NCBI GenBank assembly: GCA_934486875.1 | Contig: CAKSPU010000027.1 | Location: forward strand, 1 to 34,439 | Reading direction: 5' to 3' | Length of the DNA stretch: 34,439 nt | Origin: an uncultured Oscillospiraceae bacterium | GTDB taxonomy: Bacteria; Bacillota; Clostridia; Oscillospirales; Ruminococcaceae | In this document: positions 1-8,559 of the stretch, piece after piece | Layout of the letters: each line of letters begins with the position of its first letter | How positions within the stretch are numbered: position 1 is the stretch's first letter | Made by a program: the position numbers and the translations under genes | The notes under the pieces: model-generated | Told to the model about the DNA's origin: nothing | Database searches by the model: none | What the model saw: the letters and a program-made list of their open reading frames with translations, nothing else

Positions 1-293
1 GTTCCTACACAATGGAGGATATCTTCCACAGCTACATTGCAGGTATGGATACTTTTGCTCTTGGTCTTAAGATCGCTCAGAAGATCATTGACGACGGCAG
101 AATTGACAAGTTTGTTGATGACCGTTACGCTTCCTGGAAGACAGGCATCGGCGCAGACATCATCAGCGGCAAGGCTACTCTTGCTGACCTTGAAAAGTAT
201 GCACTTGAAAAGGGCGAGGTAACAGCTTCCCTTACAAGCGGCAGACAGGAAATGCTGGAGGCTATCCTCAACAACATTATGTTCAGCCTTTGA
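1..293 (+). CDS. xylA: Xylose isomerase, C-terminal fragment (cut by window edge)
   Basis: Xylose isomerase interconverts D-xylose and D-xylulose in the cytoplasm, the first step of bacterial xylose use. Only the last ~97 residues are present; the reading frame is open to the left edge, so the start lies outside the window and the internal ATG at 12 is not a real start. The segment [13 protein letters not shown] matches the conserved C-terminal helix region of the family, followed by the typical DRYASW and LEKYAL segments. xylB lies about 1 kb downstream on the same strand, which supports the call. Codon choice (many GCT and CTT codons) suggests high expression. Metal-binding and catalytic residues are not in this fragment. 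Confidence 0.93.
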   Translation, partial: SYTMEDIFHSYIAGMDTFALGLKIAQKIIDDGRIDKFVDDRYASWKTGIGADIISGKATLADLEKYALEKGEVTASLTSGRQEMLEAILNNIMFSL

Positions 294-311
294 TAATAAA
301 ATCCAATATCT

Positions 312-340
312 GTCAGCCCCTGTATTTTACGGGGGCTGAC
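312..340 (+). terminator. Hairpin after xylA, terminator-like
   Basis: GTCAGCCCC (312-320) pairs perfectly with GGGGCTGAC (332-340) around an 11-nt loop. No good T-run follows (TTGTAAATG), so it may act as a processing or attenuation hairpin that separates xylA from the downstream genes, not as a strong terminator. Confidence 0.55.
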
Positions 341-361
341 TTGTAAATGGAGGCACAGCTT

Positions 362-1135
362 ATGAAATGGGACAGCAGGCAGTATATGCGCTTCGGAAAT
401 GAGAGAACACGTCCCTCGGAAGAGCTTGCGGCACAGATAAAGCTTGACTTGCCCAAAACTATAGTTGACCTTGGCTGTGGACCGGGAAACAGCACGGAAA
501 ATCTTCTGAAACGTTTCCCGAACGCTGATATCCTTGGCGTTGACAGCTCGGAGGATATGCTTGAAGCTGCAAGGGAAAAGTATAAGGACACTTCTCTCAG
601 GTTTGAAAAAATGAACATCTCTGCCGATATGGACACGGGCAGAAAATTTGATGTTGTTTTCTCAAATGCCTGCTTACAGTGGATACCCGATCACAAGAGG
701 CTTATCCCTGCGCTCTTTTCAATGTTAAATGACGGGGGAGTGCTGGCTGTTCAGGTTCCTGTGTCATATGACCTTGCAGTTTATGCGGTGGTGAGAGAGC
801 TTTCCGACACTCCGAAATGGCGTGGGCTTTTTGATGATGTTCATAAAATAAAGATACTGGCAGCGGAGGAATATTTCGATATTCTCTCCGACCTCACCAA
901 TGAATTTAACATATGGGAAACCGTTTATTATCACCGAATGGGCTCATATGAGGATATTATTGAATGGTACAAGGGAACGGGTCTCCGTCCGTATTTTGCG
1001 GTGCTTAACTATGAGCAGTGTGCAGATTTTCAGAAAGACATAATCGCAGCTCTGAAAAAACTTTTGCCGATGCAGAAAAACGGAGAGGTCATCTACAAAT
1101 TCCCGAGACTTTTCTTTACTGCAAAAAGGCTGTGA
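362..1135 (+). CDS. Trans-aconitate 2-methyltransferase-like SAM methyltransferase
   Basis: Predicted class I S-adenosylmethionine-dependent methyltransferase of 257 residues. The N-terminus MKWDSRQYMRF followed by ERTRPSEEL closely resembles E. coli Tam, which methyl-esterifies trans-aconitate, an inhibitor of aconitase. SAM motif I is VDLGCGPGN (residues 35-43), and the later SNACLQWIPDH segment is also Tam-like. I chose the ATG at 362 over the in-frame ATG at 347 because GGAGG (349-353) lies 8 nt upstream of it and the Tam family starts there. It sits between xylA and xylB, an odd place for a TCA-related enzyme. The substrate is inferred only from family resemblance; a different small carboxylate is possible. 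Confidence 0.82.
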   Translation: MKWDSRQYMRFGNERTRPSEELAAQIKLDLPKTIVDLGCGPGNSTENLLKRFPNADILGVDSSEDMLEAAREKYKDTSLRFEKMNISADMDTGRKFDVVFSNACLQWIPDHKRLIPALFSMLNDGGVLAVQVPVSYDLAVYAVVRELSDTPKWRGLFDDVHKIKILAAEEYFDILSDLTNEFNIWETVYYHRMGSYEDIIEWYKGTGLRPYFAVLNYEQCADFQKDIIAALKKLLPMQKNGEVIYKFPRLFFTAKRL

Positions 1136-1143
1136 AGTAAGCT

Positions 1144-1356
1144 ATGGACATTTCTGACATAATTGATATTTTAAAGCGGTTCATAACCGAGATTATTCTC
1201 CCGAACCTCGGCAGGATCGCATTAATTGCGGCAGTGATTATTGCAATATTAACATTGCTGCGCATTCTTATACCGATCATATGGGAAAATATCCTTGTGG
1301 GCATAATAAAGATTTCCGATAAAAAGACTAATAAAAAAAGGAAGATGAATAAATGA
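1144..1356 (+). CDS. Small membrane protein of unknown function
   Basis: A 70-residue protein I do not recognise. Residues about 22-55 are almost continuously hydrophobic (IALIAAVIIAILTLLRILIPII), enough for one long or two short membrane helices, and the C-terminus is strongly basic (SDKKTNKKRKMNK), which predicts a cytoplasmic tail. It starts 8 nt after the methyltransferase gene and its last codons overlap the xylB start by 4 nt (ATGA), so it is probably translated with xylB. Its ribosome binding site is weak (GAAGTAAG). The membrane profile and operon position make a spurious ORF less likely, but no function can be assigned. Confidence 0.6.
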   Translation: MDISDIIDILKRFITEIILPNLGRIALIAAVIIAILTLLRILIPIIWENILVGIIKISDKKTNKKRKMNK

Positions 1357-2876
1357 AATACGTTATCGGCGTTGACCTTGGAACAAGCGGTACTAAAACC
1401 GTTCTCTTTGACGAAAAGGGAAATGTTATCGCTTCAATGACAATAGAATATCCTATGTATCAGCCTCAGAACGGCTATGCGGAGCAGGATCCCGCAGACT
1501 GGTACAATGCAGCTGTTAACACAATAAAGGGCGTTATCGCAAAGAGCGGTGTATCTGCTGAAAACGTTGTTGGCGTTGGTCTTTCGGGTCAGATGCACGG
1601 ACTCGTTATGCTGGACGAAAACAATGATGTCATCAGAAAATCTATCATCTGGTGCGACCAGAGAACTGCCGATGAAGTCCGTGAAATGAACGAAAAGATC
1701 GGCAGGGAAAAGCTTATCGGGATAACCGCAAATCCCGCTCTCACAGGCTGGACTGCCGCAAAGATACTCTGGGTAAAGAACAAGGAGCCCGAGAATTACG
1801 CAAGATGCCGTCATATTCTCCTCCCCAAGGACTACATAAGATTTATGCTCACAGGCGAGTATGCGACCGAAGTTTCCGATGCATCGGGAATGCAGCTCCT
1901 TGACGTTCCTCACCGCTGCTGGAGCAAGGAGGTCTGCGAGAAGCTGGGAATTGATATGTCAATGCTTGCAAAGGTATATGAATCCTGCGAGGTAACAGGC
2001 GTTATCACCGAAAAGGCAGCCGAGCTCACAGGTCTTAAGGCAGGCACAGTCGTTGTGGGCGGTGCAGGCGATAATGCTGCCGCTGCTGTGGGAACAGGCG
2101 TTGTTACGGACGGCAGAGCATTCACAACTATAGGCACGAGCGGAGTTGTTTTTGCTCACACATCAAAGGTATCCATCGACCCCAAGGGGCGTGTTCATAC
2201 CTGCTGTGCGGCAGTTCCCGGAGCCTGGCATATAATGGGCGTTACTCAGGGCGCAGGACTTTCTCTCAAATGGTTCAGAGACAACTTCTGCTCCTCTGAA
2301 AAGGAAACTGCAAAGTATATGGGCGTTGATGAATACTACCTTATGGACAAGGAAGCCGAAACTGTTCCCATAGGTGCAAACAGACTGCTCTATCTTCCTT
2401 ATCTTATGGGCGAGCGCACTCCTCACCTTGACCCCAACGCAAGAGGAATGTTCTTCGGACTTTCAGCAATGCACACCAAGAAGGAAATGCTCAGAGCCGT
2501 TATGGAGGGCGTTGCATATTCCCTCAGAGACTGTGTTGAGATATGCCGTGAAATGGACATCAATGTTTCTGATATGATGGCTTGCGGCGGCGGCGGAAGT
2601 TCACCTCTGTGGAGACAGATGCTTGCCGATCTTTATGCCTGCCCCGTTAAGACAGCATCTTCCAAGGAAGGTCCTGCCCTCGGCGTGGCTATTCTTGCAC
2701 TTGTTGGTGCGGGAGTTTACAAGAGTGTTCCCGAAGCCTGCGAGGTCATCTGCGGTGTTGACAAGGTCCAAGAGCCTATTGTTGAAAATGTTCCCGTTTA
2801 CGAGAAATTCTTCCGCCTTTATGACAAGATATATCCTGCCGTAAAGGAGCAGATGAGCGAGCTTGCGGGACTGTAA
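1353..2876 (+). CDS. xylB: Xylulokinase
   Basis: Phosphorylates D-xylulose with ATP to xylulose 5-phosphate, which enters the pentose phosphate pathway; cytoplasmic FGGY-family kinase. The 507-residue length is normal for the family. The N-terminal phosphate-binding motif is VIGVDLGTSGTKT (residues 4-16), the xylulose-binding GQMHG is at 79-83, and the catalytic aspartate is probably D240 in GGAGDNAAAAVG. The C-terminal ATPase segment CGGGGSSPLWRQM is also present. It overlaps the small membrane gene by 4 nt and is preceded by AAAGGAAGATG as ribosome binding site. It is followed by a clear terminator, so it is the last gene of the xylose operon. Confidence 0.96.
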   Translation: MKYVIGVDLGTSGTKTVLFDEKGNVIASMTIEYPMYQPQNGYAEQDPADWYNAAVNTIKGVIAKSGVSAENVVGVGLSGQMHGLVMLDENNDVIRKSIIWCDQRTADEVREMNEKIGREKLIGITANPALTGWTAAKILWVKNKEPENYARCRHILLPKDYIRFMLTGEYATEVSDASGMQLLDVPHRCWSKEVCEKLGIDMSMLAKVYESCEVTGVITEKAAELTGLKAGTVVVGGAGDNAAAAVGTGVVTDGRAFTTIGTSGVVFAHTSKVSIDPKGRVHTCCAAVPGAWHIMGVTQGAGLSLKWFRDNFCSSEKETAKYMGVDEYYLMDKEAETVPIGANRLLYLPYLMGERTPHLDPNARGMFFGLSAMHTKKEMLRAVMEGVAYSLRDCVEICREMDINVSDMMACGGGGSSPLWRQMLADLYACPVKTASSKEGPALGVAILALVGAGVYKSVPEACEVICGVDKVQEPIVENVPVYEKFFRLYDKIYPAVKEQMSELAGL

Positions 2877-2905
2877 ACTGTAAATATATAAAAATATAAA
2901 AAGCT

Positions 2906-2943
2906 TGCGGACTGCCTTACGAAAAAGACAGTCCGCATTTTTA
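2906..2943. terminator. Bidirectional terminator between xylB and a minus-strand gene
   Basis: TGCGGACTG (2906-2914) pairs with CAGTCCGCA (2929-2937), followed by TTTTTAT on the plus strand. On the minus strand the stem is followed by AGCTTTTTATATTTTT. It can therefore end xylB and also the converging gene, whose stop codon lies inside the T-run. Confidence 0.85.
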
Positions 2944-3273
2944 TCTTGCCTTGATATTGTGTCCGCCCCTGTTCATCAGAGCGGAGACAACTTTTTTTGC
3001 GTCAGAGGGACGGCAGATGATATCCACCGCCGCAGAGACGCTTACGCTTTCGGCGGTGTCCGTAACAGCAATATCCGCAAGGGGAGTGACAGGCTGAAAG
3101 CTGCTTGTGTTCAGGTTCGTGAAAAATCCCATAGGGGCAAAGCTGCTGTCCCTGTGGACTTTTTGGCGGCGCTCTGTCAGGGAAACATCAAATATCCCCG
3201 CTCCGAGGCTTCTCACCGCCGAAGCGGCAAATTCCGCATCATCTACCGAATCAAACTGCGCTGTGATCCTCAT
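2941..3273 (-). CDS. Hypothetical protein, 110 residues
   Basis: I do not recognise this family. The N-terminus MRITAQFDSVDDAEFAAS looks like a beta-alpha unit of a ferredoxin-like or ACT-like fold, and a second similar unit with a VDIICRPSDAKKVVSALMNRGG segment lies at the C-terminus, which suggests an internally duplicated small cytoplasmic protein. No signal peptide or membrane helix. The frame is open further upstream, but the ATG at 3273 is preferred because AAAGGA sits upstream of it and the upstream extension reads as AT-rich intergenic sequence. It converges on xylB and shares its terminator. Confidence 0.65.
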   Translation of the reverse strand: MRITAQFDSVDDAEFAASAVRSLGAGIFDVSLTERRQKVHRDSSFAPMGFFTNLNTSSFQPVTPLADIAVTDTAESVSVSAAVDIICRPSDAKKVVSALMNRGGHNIKAR

Positions 3274-3435
3274 AGTCTCATATCCTTTCAAATGTCTTTC
3301 CAAGATAAAGTTTGCCCCGCAGAGCGTGATAATAAACATACCGAAATAATAGTTGTTAAAATAAACAAAAAATCCAAGCGATTTATATGCAGCTTCTGTA
3401 TTTTTATGATTATTCGCAAAATAAACGAAAAAAAG

Positions 3436-3465
3436 TTGCACAACAAAGGTTAAATGTGGTATAAT
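3436..3465 (+). promoter_or_regulatory. Sigma-A-type promoter of the prfA cluster
   Basis: TTGCAC (3436-3441), an 18-nt spacer, then TATAAT (3460-3465). The predicted start, near 3472, leaves a short leader before the DUF951 gene. This is the only good promoter seen upstream of the 3502-8443 gene run. Confidence 0.7.
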
Positions 3466-3501
3466 AAATTTATTAATGTAATTTTGTACGGGAGGCAGCT
3501 T

Positions 3502-3693
3502 ATGGATATACGTGTGGGAGACCTGCTTACAATGAAAAAAACACACCCCTGTGGTTCAAAGCAGATGACCGTTCTGCGTTCAGGGGCTGATTTCAAGCTC
3601 AGATGCACAGGCTGCGGACACGAATTTATGGTTCCCAGAAGCAAAATTGAAAAGAACATCAAGGCTGTGAGCCGTGATGAAAACGAGGATTGA
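3502..3693 (+). CDS. DUF951 domain protein
   Basis: A 63-residue protein matching the DUF951 family of Firmicutes. The core is [18 protein letters not shown] followed by [21 protein letters not shown]. Cysteines at HPCG and CTGC suggest a small zinc ribbon with a nucleic-acid-binding look; the molecular function is not known. The start is the ATG at 3502, placed by GGGAGG 7-8 nt upstream; the upstream in-frame ATG at 3454 lies inside the promoter. It is followed after 2 nt by prfA, so the two are probably translationally coupled. Confidence 0.85.
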   Translation: MDIRVGDLLTMKKTHPCGSKQMTVLRSGADFKLRCTGCGHEFMVPRSKIEKNIKAVSRDENED

Positions 3694-3695
3694 CG

Positions 3696-4772
3696 ATGTT
3701 TGAGAAACTGAAACTGACCGAAGAGAGATTTGAAGAAATAAGCGGGAAGCTCAGCAGCCCCGACGTTATCAGCGACAATGAGCTTTATGCAAAGCTTATG
3801 AAGGAATACAAAGCCCTTACTCCTATAGTTGAGAAGTACAGGGAATACACATCGGCTGTGAATGACCGTGACGGCGCAAAGGAGCTTCTTGAAGAAAGCG
3901 GCAGCGACAAGGAAATGAAGGAGCTTGCAAAGGCAGAGCTTGATGATGCCGAGGAGCGGATAGCATCGGTTTCCGAAGAGCTGAAGATCCTGCTTATCCC
4001 CAAGGACCCAAATGATGAAAAAAACGTCATTATTGAAATACGAGGCGGTGCAGGCGGCGATGAAGCGTCACTTTTTGCAAATTCTCTTTTCAGAATGTAT
4101 TCGATGTACGGCGAAGCACGCGGCTGGAAAATAGACATACTGAATGCAAATCCCACGGAGCTTGGCGGTTATAAGGAAATTTCATTCAGCATTGAGGGCG
4201 ACGGCGCATATTCAAGACTCAAATACGAAAGCGGTGTCCACCGTGTTCAGAGAGTCCCCGAGACCGAGTCACAGGGACGTATCCACACATCTACCGTTAC
4301 AGTTGCTGTTCTTCCCGAAGCGGACGAGGTCGAGCTTGAAATAAATCCGACGGACATCAAGACTGATGTTTTCAGAGCATCGGGTGCAGGCGGTCAGCAC
4401 ATAAACAAGACCGAATCCGCCGTGAGACTTACCCATATCCCCACAGGACTTGTGGTCGAGTGTCAGGACGAGCGAAGCCAGTACAAGAACAAGGACAAGG
4501 CGATGAAAATTCTCAGAAGCCGCCTTTTCGACAGGCTTACTCAGGAGCAGAATGACAAGATCGCTTCCGACAGACGTTCTCAGGTGGGCACAGGAAGCCG
4601 CTCAGAAAGGATACGAACCTATAATTTCCCCGAGGGACGTGTTACAGACCACAGGATAGGTCTTACCATATACAGGCTCGAACATATTCTCAACGGCAAT
4701 ATGGACGAAATAATCGACGCTCTTGCAACGGCGGATCAGGCTGCAAAGCTTTCCGCACAGGGCGATGAATGA
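3696..4772 (+). CDS. prfA: Peptide chain release factor 1
   Basis: Recognises UAA and UAG stop codons in the ribosomal A site and triggers peptide release. The protein is 358 residues, normal for RF1. The codon-reading tripeptide is PET (residues 188-190, in [16 protein letters not shown]) and the catalytic GGQ is at 232-234 in [16 protein letters not shown]. An upstream in-frame TTG at 3690 overlaps the DUF951 stop; the ATG at 3696 is preferred because GAGG ends 7 nt upstream and family proteins start MFEKL. In many Firmicutes prmC, the enzyme that methylates the GGQ glutamine, is next; here it is absent and Sua5 follows directly. Confidence 0.97.
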   Translation: MFEKLKLTEERFEEISGKLSSPDVISDNELYAKLMKEYKALTPIVEKYREYTSAVNDRDGAKELLEESGSDKEMKELAKAELDDAEERIASVSEELKILLIPKDPNDEKNVIIEIRGGAGGDEASLFANSLFRMYSMYGEARGWKIDILNANPTELGGYKEISFSIEGDGAYSRLKYESGVHRVQRVPETESQGRIHTSTVTVAVLPEADEVELEINPTDIKTDVFRASGAGGQHINKTESAVRLTHIPTGLVVECQDERSQYKNKDKAMKILRSRLFDRLTQEQNDKIASDRRSQVGTGSRSERIRTYNFPEGRVTDHRIGLTIYRLEHILNGNMDEIIDALATADQAAKLSAQGDE

Positions 4773-4792
4773 GCAAGGAATGAGCAATAACT

Positions 4793-5818
4793 ATGAATTA
4801 CGATACACAGATGCTTTCATCCTCCGATGAAGATATAGACAAAGCGGCAAAGCTGCTTCGTGACGGAGGAGTTGTGGGAATACCCACCGAGACCGTTTAC
4901 GGACTTGCCGCAGATGCACGCAACAGCAGTGCAGTCTCGGAAATATTCAAGGCAAAGGGCAGACCCCAGGACAATCCTCTTATCGTACATATCGGCGAGT
5001 TTTCCGACATATATAAATATGTGACCGATGTTCCCGAAAATGCATTGAAGCTGGCGGAGACGTTCTGGCCGGGACCACTCACAATGGTGCTGCCCAAAAA
5101 GGACATCATTCCTATGACCACAAGCGGAGGACTTGATACCGTCGGCATTCGTTTCCCTGTTCACCCAGTGGCAAGAGAGATAATCAGGCGAAGCGGCTGT
5201 GCTCTTGCGGCTCCCTCCGCAAATCTTTCGGGAAGCCCCAGCCCCACTACCGCAATGCACGTTTATAAGGATATGAACGGCAGGATACCCGCTATCGTTG
5301 ACGGCGGCGACTGTGCAGTTGGCGTTGAATCCACAGTTGTTTCCTTTGACAGTGACGGAAAGGTAAGGCTTCTCCGTCCCGGATTTGTGTCCCTTGAGGA
5401 TATAAAGGGCGTTGTTGGCGAGGAAAATGCGCTGTGTGCAAAGGGCGTTACCGAGAAGATCTCCGACGGTGAAAGGGTGCTTTCTCCCGGAATGAAGTAC
5501 AAGCACTATTCTCCCAAGGCAAATGTCACCATACTCTGCGGCAGTATGGATAAATTTACCGAATATGTTTCGGAGCATAACGGTGACAAGGTATGCTCGA
5601 TGATATTTGATTCCGATGCAAAGGATTTTCCCTATGCATATATTGCTTACGGTGATACCTCCGAGGAGCAGGCGAAAAAGCTTTTTGCCGTTCTCAGGAG
5701 CATTGATGATATGGGCATTGAGCAGGTATATGCAAGATGTCCCGCACAGACAGGCGTTGGACTTGCGGTTTACAACCGACTGCTCAGAGCCGCAGGATTT
5801 GAGGTGATAAACCTTTGA
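4793..5818 (+). CDS. L-threonylcarbamoyladenylate synthase (Sua5/YwlC type)
   Basis: Makes threonylcarbamoyl-AMP from threonine, bicarbonate and ATP for the universal t6A37 modification of ANN-decoding tRNAs. The 341-residue length indicates the two-domain Sua5 form: a YrdC domain (about residues 15-200, with GIPTETVYGLAADA, KGRPQDNPLIVHI and the SANLSGSPSPT segment), the conserved linker PGMKYKHYSPKA, and a C-terminal Sua5 domain. The ribosome binding site is weak (AAGGAA about 12 nt upstream), consistent with coupling to prfA, which ends 20 nt before. It is followed by coaE with an overlapping TTGA stop/start. Confidence 0.94.
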   Translation: MNYDTQMLSSSDEDIDKAAKLLRDGGVVGIPTETVYGLAADARNSSAVSEIFKAKGRPQDNPLIVHIGEFSDIYKYVTDVPENALKLAETFWPGPLTMVLPKKDIIPMTTSGGLDTVGIRFPVHPVAREIIRRSGCALAAPSANLSGSPSPTTAMHVYKDMNGRIPAIVDGGDCAVGVESTVVSFDSDGKVRLLRPGFVSLEDIKGVVGEENALCAKGVTEKISDGERVLSPGMKYKHYSPKANVTILCGSMDKFTEYVSEHNGDKVCSMIFDSDAKDFPYAYIAYGDTSEEQAKKLFAVLRSIDDMGIEQVYARCPAQTGVGLAVYNRLLRAAGFEVINL

Positions 5819-6447
5819 ACTGCACACGTGCAAGGGTGATCGGTCTTACGGGTCAGAGCGGTGCGGGAAAGACTACCGTTAGCCGTGTGTTTTCACAGAA
5901 CGGCTTTGCGGTAATTGATGCGGACATCATTTCAAGGGAGGTCACCGAAAAGGGGCAGCCCTGTCTTACAGAGCTTTCAGAAGCCTTCGGCAGCGACATA
6001 ATAAATCCTGACGGAACTCTCAACAGAAAGCGTCTCGGCAGCATCGTTTTTTCCGACAGAGAAAAACTCAGGCAGCTGAACGGAATAATCTATCCCTACA
6101 TCATCTACAGGATAATCAGCCGCATAGATGAGCTTTCCGAGGAGGGGAGAGAGCTTATTCTTCTTGATGCCCCCACGCTTTTTGAAGCCAATGCAGATGA
6201 CCTGTGCGACCTTATAATCAGCGTCACAGCCGATGAAAGCATCAGAATGAGCAGGATAATCGCCCGTGACGGTATCACTCCCGAAGCGGCAAAAAAGCGT
6301 TTTGAATCCCAGTATTCCGAGCATTTTTTTGTGAACCATTCGGATTTTGTAATAATAAACAATAAAACTCCCGACGTTCTCGCCGCAAAGGCTGAGGAGG
6401 TCGCAGGCAAGATCAAGGAGTATTATAATGCCAAAGCAAACGGATAA
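5815..6447 (+). CDS. coaE: Dephospho-CoA kinase (TTG start)
   Basis: Phosphorylates the 3'-hydroxyl of dephospho-CoA in the last step of coenzyme A synthesis. The P-loop GLTGQSGAGKTT lies at residues 10-21, followed by the DADIISREV and DAPTLFE segments typical of CoaE; length 210 is close to normal. The start is a TTG overlapping the Sua5 stop (TTGA). It is supported by GAGGTGAT at 5801-5808, an excellent anti-16S match 6-7 nt upstream; the next candidate, GTG at 5836, would leave the P-loop at the extreme N-terminus and lacks a site. The 3' end overlaps the transglycosylase gene by 20 nt. Confidence 0.94.
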   Translation: MNCTRARVIGLTGQSGAGKTTVSRVFSQNGFAVIDADIISREVTEKGQPCLTELSEAFGSDIINPDGTLNRKRLGSIVFSDREKLRQLNGIIYPYIIYRIISRIDELSEEGRELILLDAPTLFEANADDLCDLIISVTADESIRMSRIIARDGITPEAAKKRFESQYSEHFFVNHSDFVIINNKTPDVLAAKAEEVAGKIKEYYNAKANG

Positions 6448-7015
6448 AGCCATACACAGGAAAAAGAAAAAAAATCCGCTTCCTGCGATACTGCTTGTGA
6501 TCCTGCTGGGACTTGGTATATACAAGGCACCCGACCTTTGCAGGGATTACATTTATCCTCATAAATACAGCGAATACGTTGACCGATATTCAGCCAAATA
6601 TCATATGGACAGGAATTTCGTTTATGCTGTTATCAAGACCGAAAGCAACTTTGACCCCTCGGCGGAGTCGGACGTTGGTGCAAGAGGGCTTATGCAGCTT
6701 ATGGAGGACGCATATGACTGGGTGGGATATCGTATGGAGGACGGCAGAGAGATAAGCTATGACCATATGTTCGTGCCGGAGTACAACATTGAGTACGGAA
6801 CATATCTCCTGATGCTCCTTTATGATGAATACGGTGACTATGAGACCACTCTTGCGGCGTATCATTCGGGCAGGGGAAATGTGAATAAGTGGCTTGAAAA
6901 CAGCGAATATTCCTCAGACGGCAGGACTCTTGACAACATACCCTCCGCCGCAACAAAACATTATGTAGAAAAGGTTATGAATGCATATTACGCATATAAT
7001 AACCTGTATAAATAA
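6428..7015 (+). CDS. Membrane-anchored lytic transglycosylase (SLT domain)
   Basis: Predicted to cleave peptidoglycan between MurNAc and GlcNAc with formation of 1,6-anhydroMurNAc. A basic N-terminus (KQTDKAIHRKKKK) precedes one hydrophobic helix (about residues 18-33), giving a membrane anchor with the enzyme outside. The SLT domain fills the rest: the catalytic glutamate is E72 in VIKTESNFDPSAES, followed by ARGLMQL (85-91) and the AAYHSGRGNVNKWL segment, in which histidine replaces the more usual asparagine of AYNAG. The protein is 195 residues, a minimal form. AAGGAG lies just before the ATG, inside coaE. Confidence 0.9.
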   Translation: MPKQTDKAIHRKKKKNPLPAILLVILLGLGIYKAPDLCRDYIYPHKYSEYVDRYSAKYHMDRNFVYAVIKTESNFDPSAESDVGARGLMQLMEDAYDWVGYRMEDGREISYDHMFVPEYNIEYGTYLLMLLYDEYGDYETTLAAYHSGRGNVNKWLENSEYSSDGRTLDNIPSAATKHYVEKVMNAYYAYNNLYK

Positions 7016-7036
7016 ATCTGAAAGGAAGTAATTTTA

Positions 7037-8443
7037 ATGGAAAAAGAAAAATCCGCAGCAAAGCTTCTTCAGGAAAAGCTTTGCATTCAGAGAAAAAATG
7101 GTGTTCTCAGGATCTCCGAAGAGGATATGAAGCTCTGCGATGAATACTGCGAAAGCTACAAGAGCTTTATGAATACCGCAAAGATTGAAAGAGAGGTTGC
7201 CTTATTTGCGGAAGATGCCGCTGTAAAGGCAGGCTTTAAGCCCTTTGAGAAAAATATGTCCCTTAAAGCGGGCGACAAGGTGTATTATGTTAACCGCAAA
7301 AAGGCAGTTATCCTTGCTGTGATAGGTAAAGAGCCTGTGGCAAACGGCGTTCATATCGCTGCCGCACATATTGATTCCCCCCGTCTTGACCTTAAGCAGA
7401 ATCCTCTTTACGAGAATGATGAGACCGCTTATTTCAAGACCCATTACTACGGCGGTATCAAGAAATATCAGTGGGGAACTATCCCCCTTGCTCTTCACGG
7501 CGTTATCGTGAAGGCTAACGGCACTTCCGTAAGAGTTAACATCGGTGAAGATGAAAGCGACCCCGTTTTCTGCGTTACCGACCTTCTCCCTCACCTTGCA
7601 CAGGAGCAGATGAAGCGCAGTGCAGGAGAGATACTTAAGGGCGAAGAACTCAATATCCTTATCGGCTCCCGTCCTTTCAGAGATGACGATGTGAGCGAAA
7701 AGGTTAAGCTCAATATCATTGCTATCCTTAACGAGAAGTACGGCATTACCGAAGCCGATTTCGTTTCCGCAGAGCTCGAAGCCGTTCCCGCACTTAAGGC
7801 GAAGGACATCGGCTTTGACAGAAGTATGGTGGGTGCATACGGTCACGATGACAAGGTTTGCGCATACACTGCTCTTACCGCTCTCCTTGACTGCAAGGAT
7901 ATTCCTCAGAAAACCGCAGTTGTTGTCCTCACCGACAAGGAGGAGACAGGCTCTGACGGCAATACAGGACTTCGTTCCTCTTACCTCAAATTCTTCATCT
8001 ATGATCTTGCAGAGTGCTTCGGCTGCGACGGCAGAACGGTTCTCAGCCGTTCCGAGTGCCTTTCCGCAGACGTAAATGCAGCCTTTGACCCCACTTTCCC
8101 CGATGTTGTTGAGCGCAGAAACGCAGCATTCATCAACTACGGCGTTGTTGTTACAAAGTTTACGGGTTCAAGAGGAAAATCAGGCACATCTGATGCTTCC
8201 GCAGAATTTGTGGGCAGAGTAAGAAAGCTTATGGACGACAACAATGTTGTATGGCAGACAGGCGAGCTTGGCAAGGTAGACCTTGGCGGCGGCGGAACCG
8301 TTGCGGCATATATCGCAAACCTTAATGTTGATACCATTGACGTGGGCGTTCCCGTCCTTTGTATGCACGCTCCCTATGAGGTGGTTTCAAAGCTTGATGT
8401 TTATATGACATACAAGGCTTTCGTAAGCTTCCTTTCCGAGTAA
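7037..8443 (+). CDS. M18 family aminopeptidase
   Basis: Cytoplasmic zinc metallo-aminopeptidase of peptidase family M18, expected to remove N-terminal residues from peptides. Length 468 fits the family. Metal and catalytic segments are visible in order: HIDSPRLDLKQNP, GAYGHDDKVCAYTAL, TDKEETGSDGNTG with the catalytic glutamate pair, and CMHAPYEVVSKLD near the C-terminus. It resembles the longer bacterial ApeA-like branch rather than the shorter ApeB type; I keep the symbol empty because the subgroup cannot be settled by eye. GAAAGGAAG precedes the ATG by about 8 nt, and the gap to the transglycosylase gene is only 21 nt, so it is probably the last gene of this operon. Confidence 0.93.
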   Translation: MEKEKSAAKLLQEKLCIQRKNGVLRISEEDMKLCDEYCESYKSFMNTAKIEREVALFAEDAAVKAGFKPFEKNMSLKAGDKVYYVNRKKAVILAVIGKEPVANGVHIAAAHIDSPRLDLKQNPLYENDETAYFKTHYYGGIKKYQWGTIPLALHGVIVKANGTSVRVNIGEDESDPVFCVTDLLPHLAQEQMKRSAGEILKGEELNILIGSRPFRDDDVSEKVKLNIIAILNEKYGITEADFVSAELEAVPALKAKDIGFDRSMVGAYGHDDKVCAYTALTALLDCKDIPQKTAVVVLTDKEETGSDGNTGLRSSYLKFFIYDLAECFGCDGRTVLSRSECLSADVNAAFDPTFPDVVERRNAAFINYGVVVTKFTGSRGKSGTSDASAEFVGRVRKLMDDNNVVWQTGELGKVDLGGGGTVAAYIANLNVDTIDVGVPVLCMHAPYEVVSKLDVYMTYKAFVSFLSE

Positions 8444-8455
8444 AATAATATTAAT

Positions 8456-8498
8456 GACACGGGGCGGTGTGCTTTTCGGCGCATCGCCCGAATGTGTC
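8456..8498 (+). other. Stem-loop after the aminopeptidase gene
   Basis: GACAC (8456-8460) pairs with GTGTC (8494-8498), enclosing a GGGCG/CGCCC stem and a further TGTGC/GCGCA stem. No T-run follows, so it is either a 3'-end-protecting hairpin or a weak terminator for the 3502-8443 operon. Confidence 0.5.
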
Positions 8499-8522
8499 AG
8501 AGCAAAATATGTCAGAAAATGC

Positions 8523-8551
8523 TTGACAAGAAAACCGTAATATGTTAAAAT
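8523..8551 (+). promoter_or_regulatory. Strong promoter of tRNA-Leu
   Basis: TTGACA (8523-8528, consensus), 17-nt spacer, TAAAAT (8546-8551). The tRNA begins 8 nt after the -10 element, so transcription would start at or within one or two bases of the mature 5' end. Confidence 0.85.
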
Positions 8552-8559
8552 ATCCTTAT

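Noticed and set aside
2905..3453. Plus-strand open frame of 182 codons opposite the hypothetical gene at 2941-3273
   Set aside because: Runs through the xylB terminator and lacks a ribosome site; the minus-strand frame has a proper start and protein-like composition.
4817..5833. Long minus-strand open frame (338 codons) opposite the Sua5 gene
   Set aside because: Cysteine- and histidine-rich composition without family motifs, no ribosome site, and it lies antisense to a clearly conserved gene; a codon-bias shadow.
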